From NCBI GenBank assembly GCA_029448655.1, contig JACCLO010000012.1, positions 62,001 through 126,000 on the forward strand: 64,000 nucleotides of DNA, given 5' to 3'. Below the pieces are notes generated by a model, which saw only the letters and a list, made by a program, of their open reading frames with translations, made no database searches and was not told the origin of the DNA. Origin of the DNA: Wolfiporia cocos. Lineage: Eukaryota; Basidiomycota; Agaricomycetes; Polyporales; Phaeolaceae. Shown piece after piece: positions 9,328-19,375 of this stretch. The first letter of the stretch is position 1. The number at the start of each line of letters is the position of its first letter. A program made the translations under genes and the position numbers.

Positions 9328-11565
9328 ATGGTGTCTTACACAATTGTCCAAGGCGCTCTGTACAACACCCACAAGGTGGCTACGGCCTACCGCCCCGCCG
9401 TCGGCAAGCACGCGTGGCCCGGAGAGCAAACCTGCTTGATGGACTACCTGCGAGTCGTATTCGGCATCAGAGTTAGGGGGAGTGTCACCTCCTTCAACTC
9501 AATTCCGGCGCATGTGCGCCCATTCCTGAATATAAACCATACGGCGTACATCAAGTACTACGGGGAAGACTCGACCAGGAACCACATATCGTGGAGGAGG
9601 TGGGACAACTATTGCACCGCCATTCCCCTGTCGGACCTCATAGTCCTGTACGGTGACGTCCACTGGTACTCCCAGGAAGAAGCGTCGCCACGCACGAGAG
9701 CCGCCAGGCTCTTCAACCCGGAAACACCCGCACGCCGAGCAGTCATCACCCCCGAAGGCAGCGAGACTCCACGGCCGGAGGAACCAGTCAACGCGGAGCC
9801 CCTATTCGGGACGCTCCCCGATCTCCTCCCTACATTCGAAAGGAGGACTCTGGAAATCGTCGCGCAGCCAGAAAAGAGCGAGAACGAATTGATGGGAAGG
9901 TTACAGCGCACTCTGGAAGTGGCCGCCCCAGACAAAGTTCTGCAGGTGGGAAAAGAAGCTTACAGAGAGGCGCTGTACCAAGCCAAGAACCACCTCTACA
10001 GCAACCTCGCGGCTTACAAAAGCCGGGTAGACACGGATTTGGAAATGGTCTGGAATAAGACCAACCAGATTCGGAGTCACAACCAGGTGCTTCAAAATAG
10101 AATCGAAGCACTAGAGGAAGCGGAGAGTTTGCGGCAACAATTGGATACCCTTTCCGAAAATCGATTCGTCCGCATAGAAAAAGACATCGCAGTACTGCAA
10201 AAGCGTCCGGCAGTCCCAACCGCGGGACCCAGCGGTGCCCAGGTCACGGCACTAATTAATAGAATCGACCAACTCGAAGCGGAGTTAACCGCTCTAAAAA
10301 ACGCACCGGCAGCCGCGCCAGCAGCAGCCACCACGGTCAACTTCCAACAGACCAAACCGACTCAGCCGCCCAAATTCTCGGGCCCTAAGGACTCCATCTC
10401 ATCGAAAGAATGGATCCAAAAAATGGGCATGTATTTCGCAGACGCCAAGGTTACCCTCGAGGAAGACAAAGTTCGCCAAGCCCTGCTACGACTTACGGGC
10501 GAGGCCTACCAATACATGTCGCCGGTAGTTGATAAGATCGCCGCCGGACAAACCTCGGGGCACACCTGGAAAACGTTTGCGGAAACAATCGAGAAGGTGT
10601 ACGGCAAGAAGACGGACAAGGAAATTGCCGAAAAGGAGATTGAAGGGTATTTCGGAGACGAAGGGAAAAAGAAGCTCCAATCGGACTTCTTCTCTTGGGC
10701 ACAGAAGCTCAGGACCCTGGCTCGCCTGGCCGAGACTGACAACAAGACGTTGTTCAGTCACATCAAACGGATCCTCCCGGAAAAGGTGCGAGAAACCCTC
10801 GCCACCTTGGAATCGGTCCCCGGCTTTACCATGCCGACCGACTGGGAGGTATACCTCGATATGGCCATTGACCTCTACAAGAGGCAATACCCGGATAAGC
10901 TCAAAGGCAAGATCTTTGAGGAAGAAAAAAGGAAGGAGTCGTCGGGGTCTGGCAAGACCGCCGACAAGGCTACGTCGAAGCCTGCCAAGGCTGATGACAA
11001 AGGCAAAGGCAAGGCAAAGGAAACAGGCTCTTACGGGAAGGACTGTCGCAAGCACCCCGGACAACACAAGTGGGGTGACTGTCCTGAGAACCCTAAGAAC
11101 AAGCCGAAGGAAGCCAAGCCGGCCAGTAGTGGAAGCGGAACGACGAAGCCGACAGGCTCGTCGAGCGGAACGCAACAGTCGGGCCAGAAGAAATTGGACC
11201 CGAAGAAAAAATACAAGGTCCGAATTGTCAGCACCCAGGAACTGGTGACTGACGACGAAGACGAGTCCCCCCAAGCCACCGTAGGGACCATCCGGACCAA
11301 CGTTCCGAAGCAACCAGAGGTGGTTCCTCTGGCCCCCACTACGCGCATCAGCGATGAGGAGAAAAGCGGGAGCCCGGTGCAATCGGCAGAAAGCACCAGC
11401 CCCGTCCAGACCCAGTCGACTGGTTCGACTTCGACTGCGCCTACACCGTCGGGCGACTCCATCAGGACACATCTGCCCTGGCTTCGCAAGCGGATAGCCG
11501 ACTCCGCAAACACCCTGGGCATCTACGGAAGCTCTGCCTCGGGTTTTCCCACCGAGCACATGTGA
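9328..11565 (+). CDS. gag: A1 Gag polyprotein
   Basis: I chose ATG 9328 (MVSYTIVQG) because the 18 codons before it are open but have no ATG. The product is 745 residues. It has an N-terminal domain I do not recognise (about 1-110), a linker with Pro and Arg, a coiled-coil region (about 215-310), a retrotransposon capsid domain (about 330-520), and a Lys/Ser/Thr-rich tail. The tail has a C-x2-H-x3-H-x4-C cluster near residue 571 where a CCHC knuckle is expected. The stop TGA overlaps the pol ATG as TGATG, which suggests stop-restart translation in place of the frameshift usual in gypsy elements. Confidence 0.93.
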   Translation: MVSYTIVQGALYNTHKVATAYRPAVGKHAWPGEQTCLMDYLRVVFGIRVRGSVTSFNSIPAHVRPFLNINHTAYIKYYGEDSTRNHISWRRWDNYCTAIPLSDLIVLYGDVHWYSQEEASPRTRAARLFNPETPARRAVITPEGSETPRPEEPVNAEPLFGTLPDLLPTFERRTLEIVAQPEKSENELMGRLQRTLEVAAPDKVLQVGKEAYREALYQAKNHLYSNLAAYKSRVDTDLEMVWNKTNQIRSHNQVLQNRIEALEEAESLRQQLDTLSENRFVRIEKDIAVLQKRPAVPTAGPSGAQVTALINRIDQLEAELTALKNAPAAAPAAATTVNFQQTKPTQPPKFSGPKDSISSKEWIQKMGMYFADAKVTLEEDKVRQALLRLTGEAYQYMSPVVDKIAAGQTSGHTWKTFAETIEKVYGKKTDKEIAEKEIEGYFGDEGKKKLQSDFFSWAQKLRTLARLAETDNKTLFSHIKRILPEKVRETLATLESVPGFTMPTDWEVYLDMAIDLYKRQYPDKLKGKIFEEEKRKESSGSGKTADKATSKPAKADDKGKGKAKETGSYGKDCRKHPGQHKWGDCPENPKNKPKEAKPASSGSGTTKPTGSSSGTQQSGQKKLDPKKKYKVRIVSTQELVTDDEDESPQATVGTIRTNVPKQPEVVPLAPTTRISDEEKSGSPVQSAESTSPVQTQSTGSTSTAPTPSGDSIRTHLPWLRKRIADSANTLGIYGSSASGFPTEHM

Positions 11566-11850
11566 TGACCTGCCCACTTGTGCTCCCATGTAATTTTAGT
11601 CCTGTACCCGCTGTAAAGAGTGTATTCGAGTCAATGTATCACATTTTTGGCAACGATGCGCGCGACTTCACTCGATCTTTCCGTGTCGAAGTAACACTCT
11701 GGGTATATGGGCAAAAAGTGCAGGCTCTGGCTTTAATCGACAGCGGTGCAACCATATCGGTCATATCACAACGATTGGTCGATAAACATAAGCTGGTCAC
11801 CGACAAACTAGCGTTTCCCATTACGGTTACAAACGCAGACGGAACAGAAA
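11565..11850 (+). pseudogene. pol: A1 pol, part 1: start and protease
   Basis: The first 95 codons of A1 Pol start at the ATG that overlaps the gag stop. The protease motif DSGAT is at about residues 59-63, preceded by the LWVYGQKVQALAL stretch common to all families here. The frame is cut at 11850 by A2. AGAAA (11846-11850) is repeated at 21513-21517, and pol resumes at 21518 in frame. Confidence 0.95.
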
Positions 11851-12469
11851 TAACACAAGATAACAACTTACTTGTAATGTTCTTGGTTTTGCTGGTTAGG
11901 CAAGGGATAAGTAGATGTTAAGCAGGATACGTTGAGTGGTTAACTCGTAGTATGAATGCAATGAATAGAACTGAGGCAATGGCGCTCAGCAAGTCCAGTA
12001 TATATACATGATAAATAAGACCCCTAACAGTCTTATTAGATAATACTAGTATCCGTATTCGTATGTACAAGTCCCCAGGTACCTAAGTACTTAGTAATAC
12101 ACGATAAATACATATGCCGATCAAAACCGGGATATAGAAAGGCGGCGTAAGCCGCACGAATGGCGTTTTGCGCTCTTGTCATTACAAAGACGGGGCGTGA
12201 CCAAAGCCCGGTCCGCTGACGTTTATACGCTGACTGCTTCCGGACGGAATGTCCGATTGGCTGGAACTAGACATGTGACTGATGGTAACTACTAGTGATA
12301 AGATAAGACCGTCGTTACGGGAGATAACGCGGCCATCATTCGGCACGTATGTAACCGTAAACTTATGAACCAGATAAGCTAGTTATTGGTCTAGAAAGTC
12401 ATAGATAATTCGTAGAATTGCCGGAAAAATAGTAAGAAATATAGGGAAACTAGGAGAATTCTTGTGACA
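11851..12469 (-). repeat. A2 3' LTR (619 bp)
   Basis: Identical by eye to 20894-21512. On the plus strand it begins TAACACAAG and ends CTTGTGACA. The inner border, TTACCCCCCCCTTAG, is the complement of the polypurine tract. Confidence 0.95.
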
Positions 12470-12482
12470 TTACCCCCCCCTT
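12470..12482 (-). other. A2 polypurine tract
   Basis: On the minus strand AAGGGGGGGGTAA lies directly before the 3' LTR, the expected primer for plus-strand DNA. B, C, D and F8 have the variant GAGGGGGTAA or GGAGGGGGTAA at the same place. Confidence 0.8.
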
Positions 12483-12487
12483 AGATT

Positions 12488-12503
12488 TCAACGACCCCGT
12501 TGA
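12488..12503 (-). other. A2 hairpin before the polypurine tract
   Basis: TCAACG, loop GGGT, CGTTGA: a perfect 6-bp stem 5 to 10 nt upstream of the polypurine tract. The other families have a hairpin at the same place with different stem sequence and mostly a GGGAC loop. Confidence 0.7.
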
Positions 12504-12559
12504 GAGTAGAAATGGTGCTAGAGCCCATTGAAGGGTTAGACTTTACGATTTTTCCACTT

Positions 12560-15500
12560 TTATCGTCCTGTCGATCCAAAACCTTGTGTACCGCGCTTGG
12601 TTGGCTTGTTGAATTGCTCGTTGTAGGGCCCACTTCCATGTAGGTGAGGTCGAATTTCTTTCTCGAACTTCTCCTTGGTCATGGATTCCTGTATTTCGGG
12701 CGTGATCGCTACTTCGCAGATTAGCTGAGCAATTCTGTCGCCTTTCTTTACTTGGTACGGGTCTCCGGTGAGGTTCATCAACATGACAAAGACTTCTCCG
12801 CGGTAGTCATGGTCTATTACTCCTGCGAGGACATCGATGCCCTTTTTCGCAAGTCCAGACCTTGGTGCTATCCGGCCGTATGTCCCATAAGGAACTTTGA
12901 TACGAATATCTGTGGGGACCGAGGCGGATTTCCATGAATTAATTAGGATATCCTGCGCGGCGTATAGATCGTAGCCGATCGCATCGGTTGTTCCCCTGGT
13001 CGGTAGTTTGCCATTGACTCCTACTTCGATTTCTAAGTCTTCGTTGAACTCAACATCGGAATGTACCCATTGCCCTGTAAAGGGATCGCGCTTGTAGTAC
13101 ACTTTCGGTTGTGTAGGATCAACATCGTCTCGATATTGGGGCCAATCATCGGGCCAGACACACGTGTCTGATTCCCAATCTGGCGAGTCAGGGTCGAAGA
13201 CGGCTATAGTCTGCCGTGTTCCGCCGAGTCTAGTTGATCGGCGAAGGGGTCGATTTGGATCGGTACTAAGAGCCGAATATTTTGCCTTGTACTCGTCCAG
13301 AATCTCTTTAGCGTTAGCCAGGTGTTCCTCGATTTCCCATGTGTCCTCCGCAGGTCCGGTGCCTTTCCAATGGATAAGGTATTCCCACCGGCCGCGTCGG
13401 TTACGATGGTCGAGAATGGCTTCCACTTCCCATTCTTCCGGGTCTTCCATTTCCATTGGCCTGTCGGCCGCTGGGGGATGACTTTTCTGACCTTCGATGG
13501 TTGATTCCTTGTACATGACCAATTTTGAAGCATGGAACACAGGGTGGTAAGCCCTATATTGTGCATCCATGTACACCTTGAACGTTACCGGTCCCAATTT
13601 CTCCGTGATTCGGAATGGGCCGATGTAGCGAGGGGCTAGACTTCTTTCGGTGTCTTGCCAGCTTCGCACGTCCACGAGTACTTTGTCGCCCACTTTGAAG
13701 GGAACGACTTGCTTCTTTTGGTCATAGTACCAGGACCATCTTTCGGCTGCAATTTTCATTGCCGCCTTAGCTTTCTCTTGTGCAGAGAACCGTGTGTTCG
13801 CAATTTCTACTAAGTCTTTGTTTCGGCTTGGTTCGAAACTGCTTGGTCCTGCAATAGGATGACGACCTAATTCTACCAGGAACGGAGATTCCTTGGTAGT
13901 TTCGCTGGCTGCATTATTGTACGCAAATTCCGCTGTTGGCAGGAACTCCGACCAGTTATCTTTTTGGTACGTATTGATGTAGCACCGTAGATACTGTTTG
14001 AGTATTTGATTCACTCGTTCGGTTTGTCCGTCTGCCTGCGGATGGTACGCAGTAGTCATTGACCTTTGAATTCCCAGCAGGGTACACCATTCACCAAATA
14101 GTTTTGAGGCGAATTGTGTCCCTCTGTCCGATACTATCTGTTTCGGCAACCCATGTAAGGGGTACACCTTTTGATAGAGTATCGTAGCTAGGTCTTTCGT
14201 TGAGAAGGTGTTTTCTATGGGAAAAAACCTTGCTCTTTTGGTCAACCGATCCACTACGACCATGATCGCGTCATGCATTCCCGATGGGGGTAGCTGAGTA
14301 ATCAGGTCTATTGTCACCACTTCCCACGGGCCTGACGGCACCGGTAAGGGTTGCAGGGGGCCGTACGGCTTCTGCGGGTGGTTCTTCATACGTTGGCATG
14401 TGTCACATCCGTCTACGTATTTTTTGACGTAAACGAACATTCCGGGCCACCAATAGTTGCGGCTTAGCAACTCGTACGTTTTGTAACGTCCGAAATGCCC
14501 AGCTGACTTGTGATCGTGATGATACTCGACCACTTGCCGTCTGATATCCGCTGGTGTAGCTGGAACGTAGACTTTGCCTCTTCGGAGGAGTAACCCTCCT
14601 TCGTAGTTCCATTCTGATAGGTCTTTTTTGAATTCACGAGGGCCGGATGAGAGCAGCTCCTTGTAGTCTTTTGTGACCTTGTCGTCTAGCAACGCTTTGC
14701 GAATCTCTCGGAGTATCGATTCATCTTCCGATTGTGGGGCAGCATGGGAGGTATCAAGAGCCATTGCCATGTACTCTTGCTCGAACCACTCAGGTTTCAG
14801 AAGAACCTGGTCGCGATTATCGAGATCCACCCCCTCCTCATGGTCTGGCCGCCTGGACAGAGGATCCGCAGTTAGCATTGTTTTGCCAGGTTTGTGCTTC
14901 ATTTGGAAGTTGAAGCGTGAGAGGTACAGTGCCCAACGGGCTTGTCGTCTCGTCAGTTTTTGCGCCGTTTTGAAATAGGTCAGGTTCAGATGATCCGACC
15001 ATATCTCAAATTTTTCAGGGTGTCCCTCTAGGTAGTGTCGCCACTCCTCTAGAGCCCTGATGACAGCCAACATTTCCTTGTCGTAGATCTCGTAGTTCCT
15101 TTCCGGGGCACTTAGCGACTTGCTATAGTATGCCACGGGGTGGAATTTTTTATCCGTAGGATCTAACTGAGATAGTACTGCTCCGGTAGCGAAGTCTGAT
15201 GCATCTGTTTCTACGCGGAAGGGCTGATCGTGCGACGGAATTCGAAGCACGGGCGCTTTGGTAAATGCTTCCTTTAGGGTTTGGAAGGCATTTTCCTGCT
15301 CGGCGTCCCAATGCCAAGCTTCTGACTTTTTGGTCAGCATGGTGAGTGGTTTGGCTATTTTTGAGAAGCCTTCTATGAATCGCCTGTAGAAGTTGGCGAA
15401 TCCAAGGAAAGCTTGAACCTCTTTGACCTTGGTAGGTCTGGGCCAGTCCTGAACTCCGGCGTACTTCTTCGGATCCATCATGATGTTACCGTCGGAAATG

Positions 15501-16987
15501 ATCATTCCTAGGTATTCGATGGAAGACTGTTCGAAAAAGCACTTTTCGGGCTTCGCATACAAGTCCGAGTCCTTCAGGGTTTGGAGAACCCCTTTGGTAA
15601 GTCGCCGATGTTCCTCCATATCATTCCCGAAAATCAAGATGTCGTCTAGGTAGACAACCACCTTGCCGGTCCGAATGAACGGTGCGAGGATAGAATTCAT
15701 CATCGCTTGGAACGTTGCGGGGGCGTTGCAGAAACCGAAATACATTACCGTTGCCTCGTATAGTCCACGGTGCGTAATAAACGCCGTCTTCCATTCATCA
15801 CCTTCCTTGATGCGGACATTATTATATCCCCATCTAAGGTCTATTTTGGTGAAGATGGTCGCATGGGACAATTGATCGATGAGATCATCGATCCGAGGTA
15901 TCGGATAACGATTTTTTACGGTTATTTCGTTTAGCCTCCTGTAATCGACAACCATCCGCAGTCCTCCGTCCTTTTTGTGGACGAAGAAGACCGGGGATGC
16001 CATCGGACTTTCGGATGGTCGAATGTAACCCTTCCGTAGTTCGGTGTCTATCCACTCATCCAAGCTATTACGCTCTTGGGGAGACATTTTGTATGGTTTT
16101 ACCGGTGGAGGAAGCTGCGCATCTGGTTCAAGCACTATGGCGTGATCCCAGGGCTTCCGTTCCGGCATCCTCTCTGACGCCTTTTGTGAGAACACCGTTG
16201 GCCCATACTCTTGGTATTGTTCGGGCACTAACGATCTCCATTTTTCAATGTCGATCGGTGGTGTGTTTTCCTCACGGTCGTCTACTTCATCGAGGTCTTT
16301 GTCAAGTACCTCGGCTACCAACTGTGTCAGCAGGTTCATTTCCTCGTCGTCAAGGGTTGCCACCCAAGCGATCAAAGGATTTTCGGGGTCCTCCTCTCCT
16401 AATATGTCCACGGGAGTGTCCCAAATCGAATTTACTTCGATGACTTCCTTTTCTGGGAGTTCAACTGCTTCCTCCTCAGAAGGGCGGTTACCCTTTTTTC
16501 TGGCGTAGGGTTGGTCGTGTGTACAGCGTGCATATTCCATTTCTCCTTTCCTCCAGTCAAAGGTAGGATTGTGGAGACGCAACCAGTCATAGCCAAGGAT
16601 TAGGTCTGGTTCTAGGTGCATGACCGTTAGACCTATTTTTTCCTTGTGTGTGCCATGTTGCATAAATGCCTTTACTGATTGCGTTAAGCGGCCGGCGACG
16701 TTTTCTGTTCCGTCTGCGTTTGTAACCGTAATAGGAAACGCTAGTTTGTCGGTGACCAGCTTATGTTTATCGACCAATCGTTGTGATATGACCGATATGG
16801 TTGCACCGCTGTCGATTAAAGCCAGAGCCTGCACTTTTTGTCCATATACCCAGAGTGTTACTTCGACACGGAATGATCGAGCGAAGTCGCGCGCATCGTT
16901 GCCAAAAATATGATACATTGACTCGAATACACTCTTTACAGCGTGTACGGGACTAAAATTACAAGGGAGCACAAGTGGGCAGGTCAT
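12560..16987 (-). CDS. pol: A2 Pol polyprotein with chromodomain and dUTPase
   Basis: 1475 residues from ATG 16987, which overlaps the gag TGA as TGATG. Domains in order: aspartic protease (DSGAT about 59-63); reverse transcriptase (KIDLRWGYNNVRI, then YLDD about 446-449); RNase H (TDASDFATG about 592); integrase (HHDH near 821, CDTC near 860, catalytic Asp near 891 and 950, Glu near 986); GPF module near 1117; chromodomain (about 1180-1235, EWEVEAILDH and YLIHWKG); dUTPase (about 1325-1465). All five dUTPase motifs are readable: AIGYDLYAA, APRSGLA, GVIDHDYRGEV, GDRIAQLI and GTQGFGSTG. The chromodomain points to histone-mark-guided integration. The dUTPase would lower dUTP during reverse transcription. 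Confidence 0.97.
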   Translation of the reverse strand: MTCPLVLPCNFSPVHAVKSVFESMYHIFGNDARDFARSFRVEVTLWVYGQKVQALALIDSGATISVISQRLVDKHKLVTDKLAFPITVTNADGTENVAGRLTQSVKAFMQHGTHKEKIGLTVMHLEPDLILGYDWLRLHNPTFDWRKGEMEYARCTHDQPYARKKGNRPSEEEAVELPEKEVIEVNSIWDTPVDILGEEDPENPLIAWVATLDDEEMNLLTQLVAEVLDKDLDEVDDREENTPPIDIEKWRSLVPEQYQEYGPTVFSQKASERMPERKPWDHAIVLEPDAQLPPPVKPYKMSPQERNSLDEWIDTELRKGYIRPSESPMASPVFFVHKKDGGLRMVVDYRRLNEITVKNRYPIPRIDDLIDQLSHATIFTKIDLRWGYNNVRIKEGDEWKTAFITHRGLYEATVMYFGFCNAPATFQAMMNSILAPFIRTGKVVVYLDDILIFGNDMEEHRRLTKGVLQTLKDSDLYAKPEKCFFEQSSIEYLGMIISDGNIMMDPKKYAGVQDWPRPTKVKEVQAFLGFANFYRRFIEGFSKIAKPLTMLTKKSEAWHWDAEQENAFQTLKEAFTKAPVLRIPSHDQPFRVETDASDFATGAVLSQLDPTDKKFHPVAYYSKSLSAPERNYEIYDKEMLAVIRALEEWRHYLEGHPEKFEIWSDHLNLTYFKTAQKLTRRQARWALYLSRFNFQMKHKPGKTMLTADPLSRRPDHEEGVDLDNRDQVLLKPEWFEQEYMAMALDTSHAAPQSEDESILREIRKALLDDKVTKDYKELLSSGPREFKKDLSEWNYEGGLLLRRGKVYVPATPADIRRQVVEYHHDHKSAGHFGRYKTYELLSRNYWWPGMFVYVKKYVDGCDTCQRMKNHPQKPYGPLQPLPVPSGPWEVVTIDLITQLPPSGMHDAIMVVVDRLTKRARFFPIENTFSTKDLATILYQKVYPLHGLPKQIVSDRGTQFASKLFGEWCTLLGIQRSMTTAYHPQADGQTERVNQILKQYLRCYINTYQKDNWSEFLPTAEFAYNNAASETTKESPFLVELGRHPIAGPSSFEPSRNKDLVEIANTRFSAQEKAKAAMKIAAERWSWYYDQKKQVVPFKVGDKVLVDVRSWQDTERSLAPRYIGPFRITEKLGPVTFKVYMDAQYRAYHPVFHASKLVMYKESTIEGQKSHPPAADRPMEMEDPEEWEVEAILDHRNRRGRWEYLIHWKGTGPAEDTWEIEEHLANAKEILDEYKAKYSALSTDPNRPLRRSTRLGGTRQTIAVFDPDSPDWESDTCVWPDDWPQYRDDVDPTQPKVYYKRDPFTGQWVHSDVEFNEDLEIEVGVNGKLPTRGTTDAIGYDLYAAQDILINSWKSASVPTDIRIKVPYGTYGRIAPRSGLAKKGIDVLAGVIDHDYRGEVFVMLMNLTGDPYQVKKGDRIAQLICEVAITPEIQESMTKEKFEKEIRPHLHGSGPYNEQFNKPTKRGTQGFGSTGR

Positions 16988-19224
16988 CACATGTGCTCGG
17001 TGAGAAAACCCGAGGCAGAGCTTCCGTAGATGCCCAGGGTGTTTGCAGAGTCGGCTATCCGCTTGCGAAGCCAGGGCAGATGTGTCCTGATGGAGTCGCC
17101 CGACGGTGTAGGCGCAGTCGAAGTCGAACCGGTCGACTGGGTCTGGACGGGGCTGGTACTTTCTGCCGATCGTACCGGGCTCCCGCTTTTCTCCTCATCG
17201 CTGATGCGCGTAGTGGGGGCCAGAGGAACCACCTCTGGTAGATTCGGAACGTTGGTCCGGATGGTCCCTACGGTGGCTTGGGGGGACTCATCTTCGTCAT
17301 CAGTCACCAGTTCCTGGGTGCTGACAACTCGGACCTTGTATTTCTTTTTCGGGTCCAGTTTCTTCTGGCCCGACTGTTGCGTTCCGCTCGACGAGCCTGT
17401 CGGCTTCGTCGTTCCGCTTCCACTACTGGCCGGCTTGGCTTCCTTCGGCTTGTTCTTAGGGTTCTCAGGACAGTCGCCCCATTTGTGTTGTCCAGGGTGC
17501 TTGCGACAGTCCTTCCCGTAAGAGCCGGTTTCCTTTGCCTTGCCTTTGCCTTTGTCATCAGCCTTGGCAGGCTTCGACGTAGCTTTGTCGGCGGTCTTGC
17601 CAGACCCCGACGACTCCTTCTTCTTTTCTTCCTCAAAGATTTTGCCTTTGAGCTTGTCCGGGTATTGCCTCTTGTAGAGGTCAATGGCCATATCGAGGTA
17701 TACCTCCCAGTCGGTCGGCATTGTAAAGCCGGGAACCGATTCTAAGGTAGCGAGGGTTTCTCGCACCTTTTCCGGGAGAATCCGTTTGATGTGACTGAAC
17801 AACGTCTTGTTGTCAGTCTCGGCCAGGCGAGCCAGGGTCCTGAGCTTCTGTGCCCAGGAGAAGAAGTCCGATTGGAGCTTCTTTTTCCCTTCGTCTCCGA
17901 AGTACCCTTCAATCTCCTTTTCGGCAATTTCCTTGTCCGTCTTTTTGCCGTACACCTTCTCTATCGTTTCCGCAAACGTTTTCCATGTGTGCCCCGAGGT
18001 TTGTCCGGCGGCGATCTTATCAACTACCGGTGACATGTACTGGTAGGCCTCGCCCGTAAGCCGTAGCAGGGCTTGGCGGACCTTGTCTTCCTCTAGGGTT
18101 ATCTTGGCGTCCGCGAAATACATCCCCATCTTTTGGATCCACTCTTTTGATGAGATGGAATCCTTGGGGCCCGAGAATTTGGGCGGCTGAGTCGGTTTGG
18201 TCTGTTGGAAGTTGACCGTGGTGGCTGCTGCTGTCGCGGCTGCCGGTGCGTTTTTTAGAGCGGTTAACTCCGCTTCGAGTTGGTCGATTCTATTAATTAG
18301 TGCCGTGACCTGGGCACCGCTGGGTCCCGCGGTTGGGACTGCCGGACGCTTTTGCAGTACTGCGATATCTTTTTCTATGCGGACGAATCGATTTTCGGAA
18401 AGGGTATCCAATTGTTGCCGCAAACTCTCCGCTTCCTCCAGTGCTTCTATTCTATTTTGAAGCACCTGGTTATGGCTCCGAATCTGGTTGGTCTTGTTCC
18501 AGACCATTTCCAAATCCGTGTCTACCCGGCTTTTGTAAGCCGCGAGGTTGCTGTAGAGGTGGTTCTTGGCTTGGTACAGCGCCTCTCTGTAAGCTTCTTT
18601 TCCCACCTGCAGAACTTCGTCTGGGGCGGCCACTTCCAGAGTGCGCTGTAACCTTCCCATCAGTTCGTTCTCGCTCCTTTCTGGCTGCGCGACTATTTCC
18701 AGGGTTCTCCTTTCATAGGAGGGGAGGAGATCGGGGAGTGTCCCAAATAGGGGCTCCGTGTCGACTGGTTCCTCCGGCCGTGGAGTCTCGCTGCCTTCGG
18801 GGGTGATGACTGCTCGGCGTGCGGGTGTTTCCGGGTTGAAGAGCCTGGCGGCTCTCGTGCGTGGCGACGCTTCTTCCTGGGAGTACCAGTGGACGTCACC
18901 GTACAGGACTATGAGGTCCGACAGGGGGATGGCGGTGCAATAGTTGTCCCACCTCCACCACGAAATGTGGTTCCTAGTCGAATCTTCCCCATAATACTTG
19001 ATGTACGCCGTATGGTTTACATTCAGGAAGGGGCGCACATGCGCCGGAATGGAGTTGAAGGAGGTGACACTCCCCCTAACTCTGATGCCGAATACGACTC
19101 GCAGGTAGTCCATCAAGCAGGTTTGCTCTCCGGGCCACGCGTGCTTGCCGACGGCGGGGCGGTAGGCCGTAGCCACCTTGTGGGTGTTGTACAAAGCGCC
19201 TTGGACGATTGTGTAAGACACCAT
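16987..19224 (-). CDS. gag: A2 Gag polyprotein
   Basis: 745 residues from ATG 19224, nearly identical to A1 Gag. It has the same coiled coil, capsid domain, and C-x2-H-x3-H-x4-C cluster in a Lys-rich tail. It ends HM then TGA, overlapping pol. The open frame extends 18 codons further 5' without an ATG, so the MVSYTIVQG start is preferred. Confidence 0.94.
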   Translation of the reverse strand: MVSYTIVQGALYNTHKVATAYRPAVGKHAWPGEQTCLMDYLRVVFGIRVRGSVTSFNSIPAHVRPFLNVNHTAYIKYYGEDSTRNHISWWRWDNYCTAIPLSDLIVLYGDVHWYSQEEASPRTRAARLFNPETPARRAVITPEGSETPRPEEPVDTEPLFGTLPDLLPSYERRTLEIVAQPERSENELMGRLQRTLEVAAPDEVLQVGKEAYREALYQAKNHLYSNLAAYKSRVDTDLEMVWNKTNQIRSHNQVLQNRIEALEEAESLRQQLDTLSENRFVRIEKDIAVLQKRPAVPTAGPSGAQVTALINRIDQLEAELTALKNAPAAATAAATTVNFQQTKPTQPPKFSGPKDSISSKEWIQKMGMYFADAKITLEEDKVRQALLRLTGEAYQYMSPVVDKIAAGQTSGHTWKTFAETIEKVYGKKTDKEIAEKEIEGYFGDEGKKKLQSDFFSWAQKLRTLARLAETDNKTLFSHIKRILPEKVRETLATLESVPGFTMPTDWEVYLDMAIDLYKRQYPDKLKGKIFEEEKKKESSGSGKTADKATSKPAKADDKGKGKAKETGSYGKDCRKHPGQHKWGDCPENPKNKPKEAKPASSGSGTTKPTGSSSGTQQSGQKKLDPKKKYKVRVVSTQELVTDDEDESPQATVGTIRTNVPNLPEVVPLAPTTRISDEEKSGSPVRSAESTSPVQTQSTGSTSTAPTPSGDSIRTHLPWLRKRIADSANTLGIYGSSASGFLTEHM

Positions 19225-19286
19225 TGCTGGATAGTATTCGTCAGCTTGAGTTATTTTCTTCCTTAAACGATAATTCAAGAAGAAAG

Positions 19287-19366
19287 TGCCTTTTCAGGAC
19301 TTAAATGCCTTTTCAGGACTTTTCGCAATCAATGCCATGCACCAAAGATAATGCCTTTTCAGGACT
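19287..19366 (-). repeat. Three AGTCCTGAAAAGGCA motifs between ORF0 and gag (A2)
   Basis: On the plus strand TGCCTTTTCAGGACT occurs at 19287-19301, 19306-19320 and 19352-19366. The repeats fill most of the short spacer upstream of gag. Confidence 0.8.
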
Positions 19367-19375
19367 TTCTATCTA

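Noticed and set aside
10486..11589. A 367-codon open frame antisense to A1 gag, and similar antisense frames over A2 gag, D gag and pol
   Set aside because: They mirror the codon bias of real genes on the other strand and show no domain.
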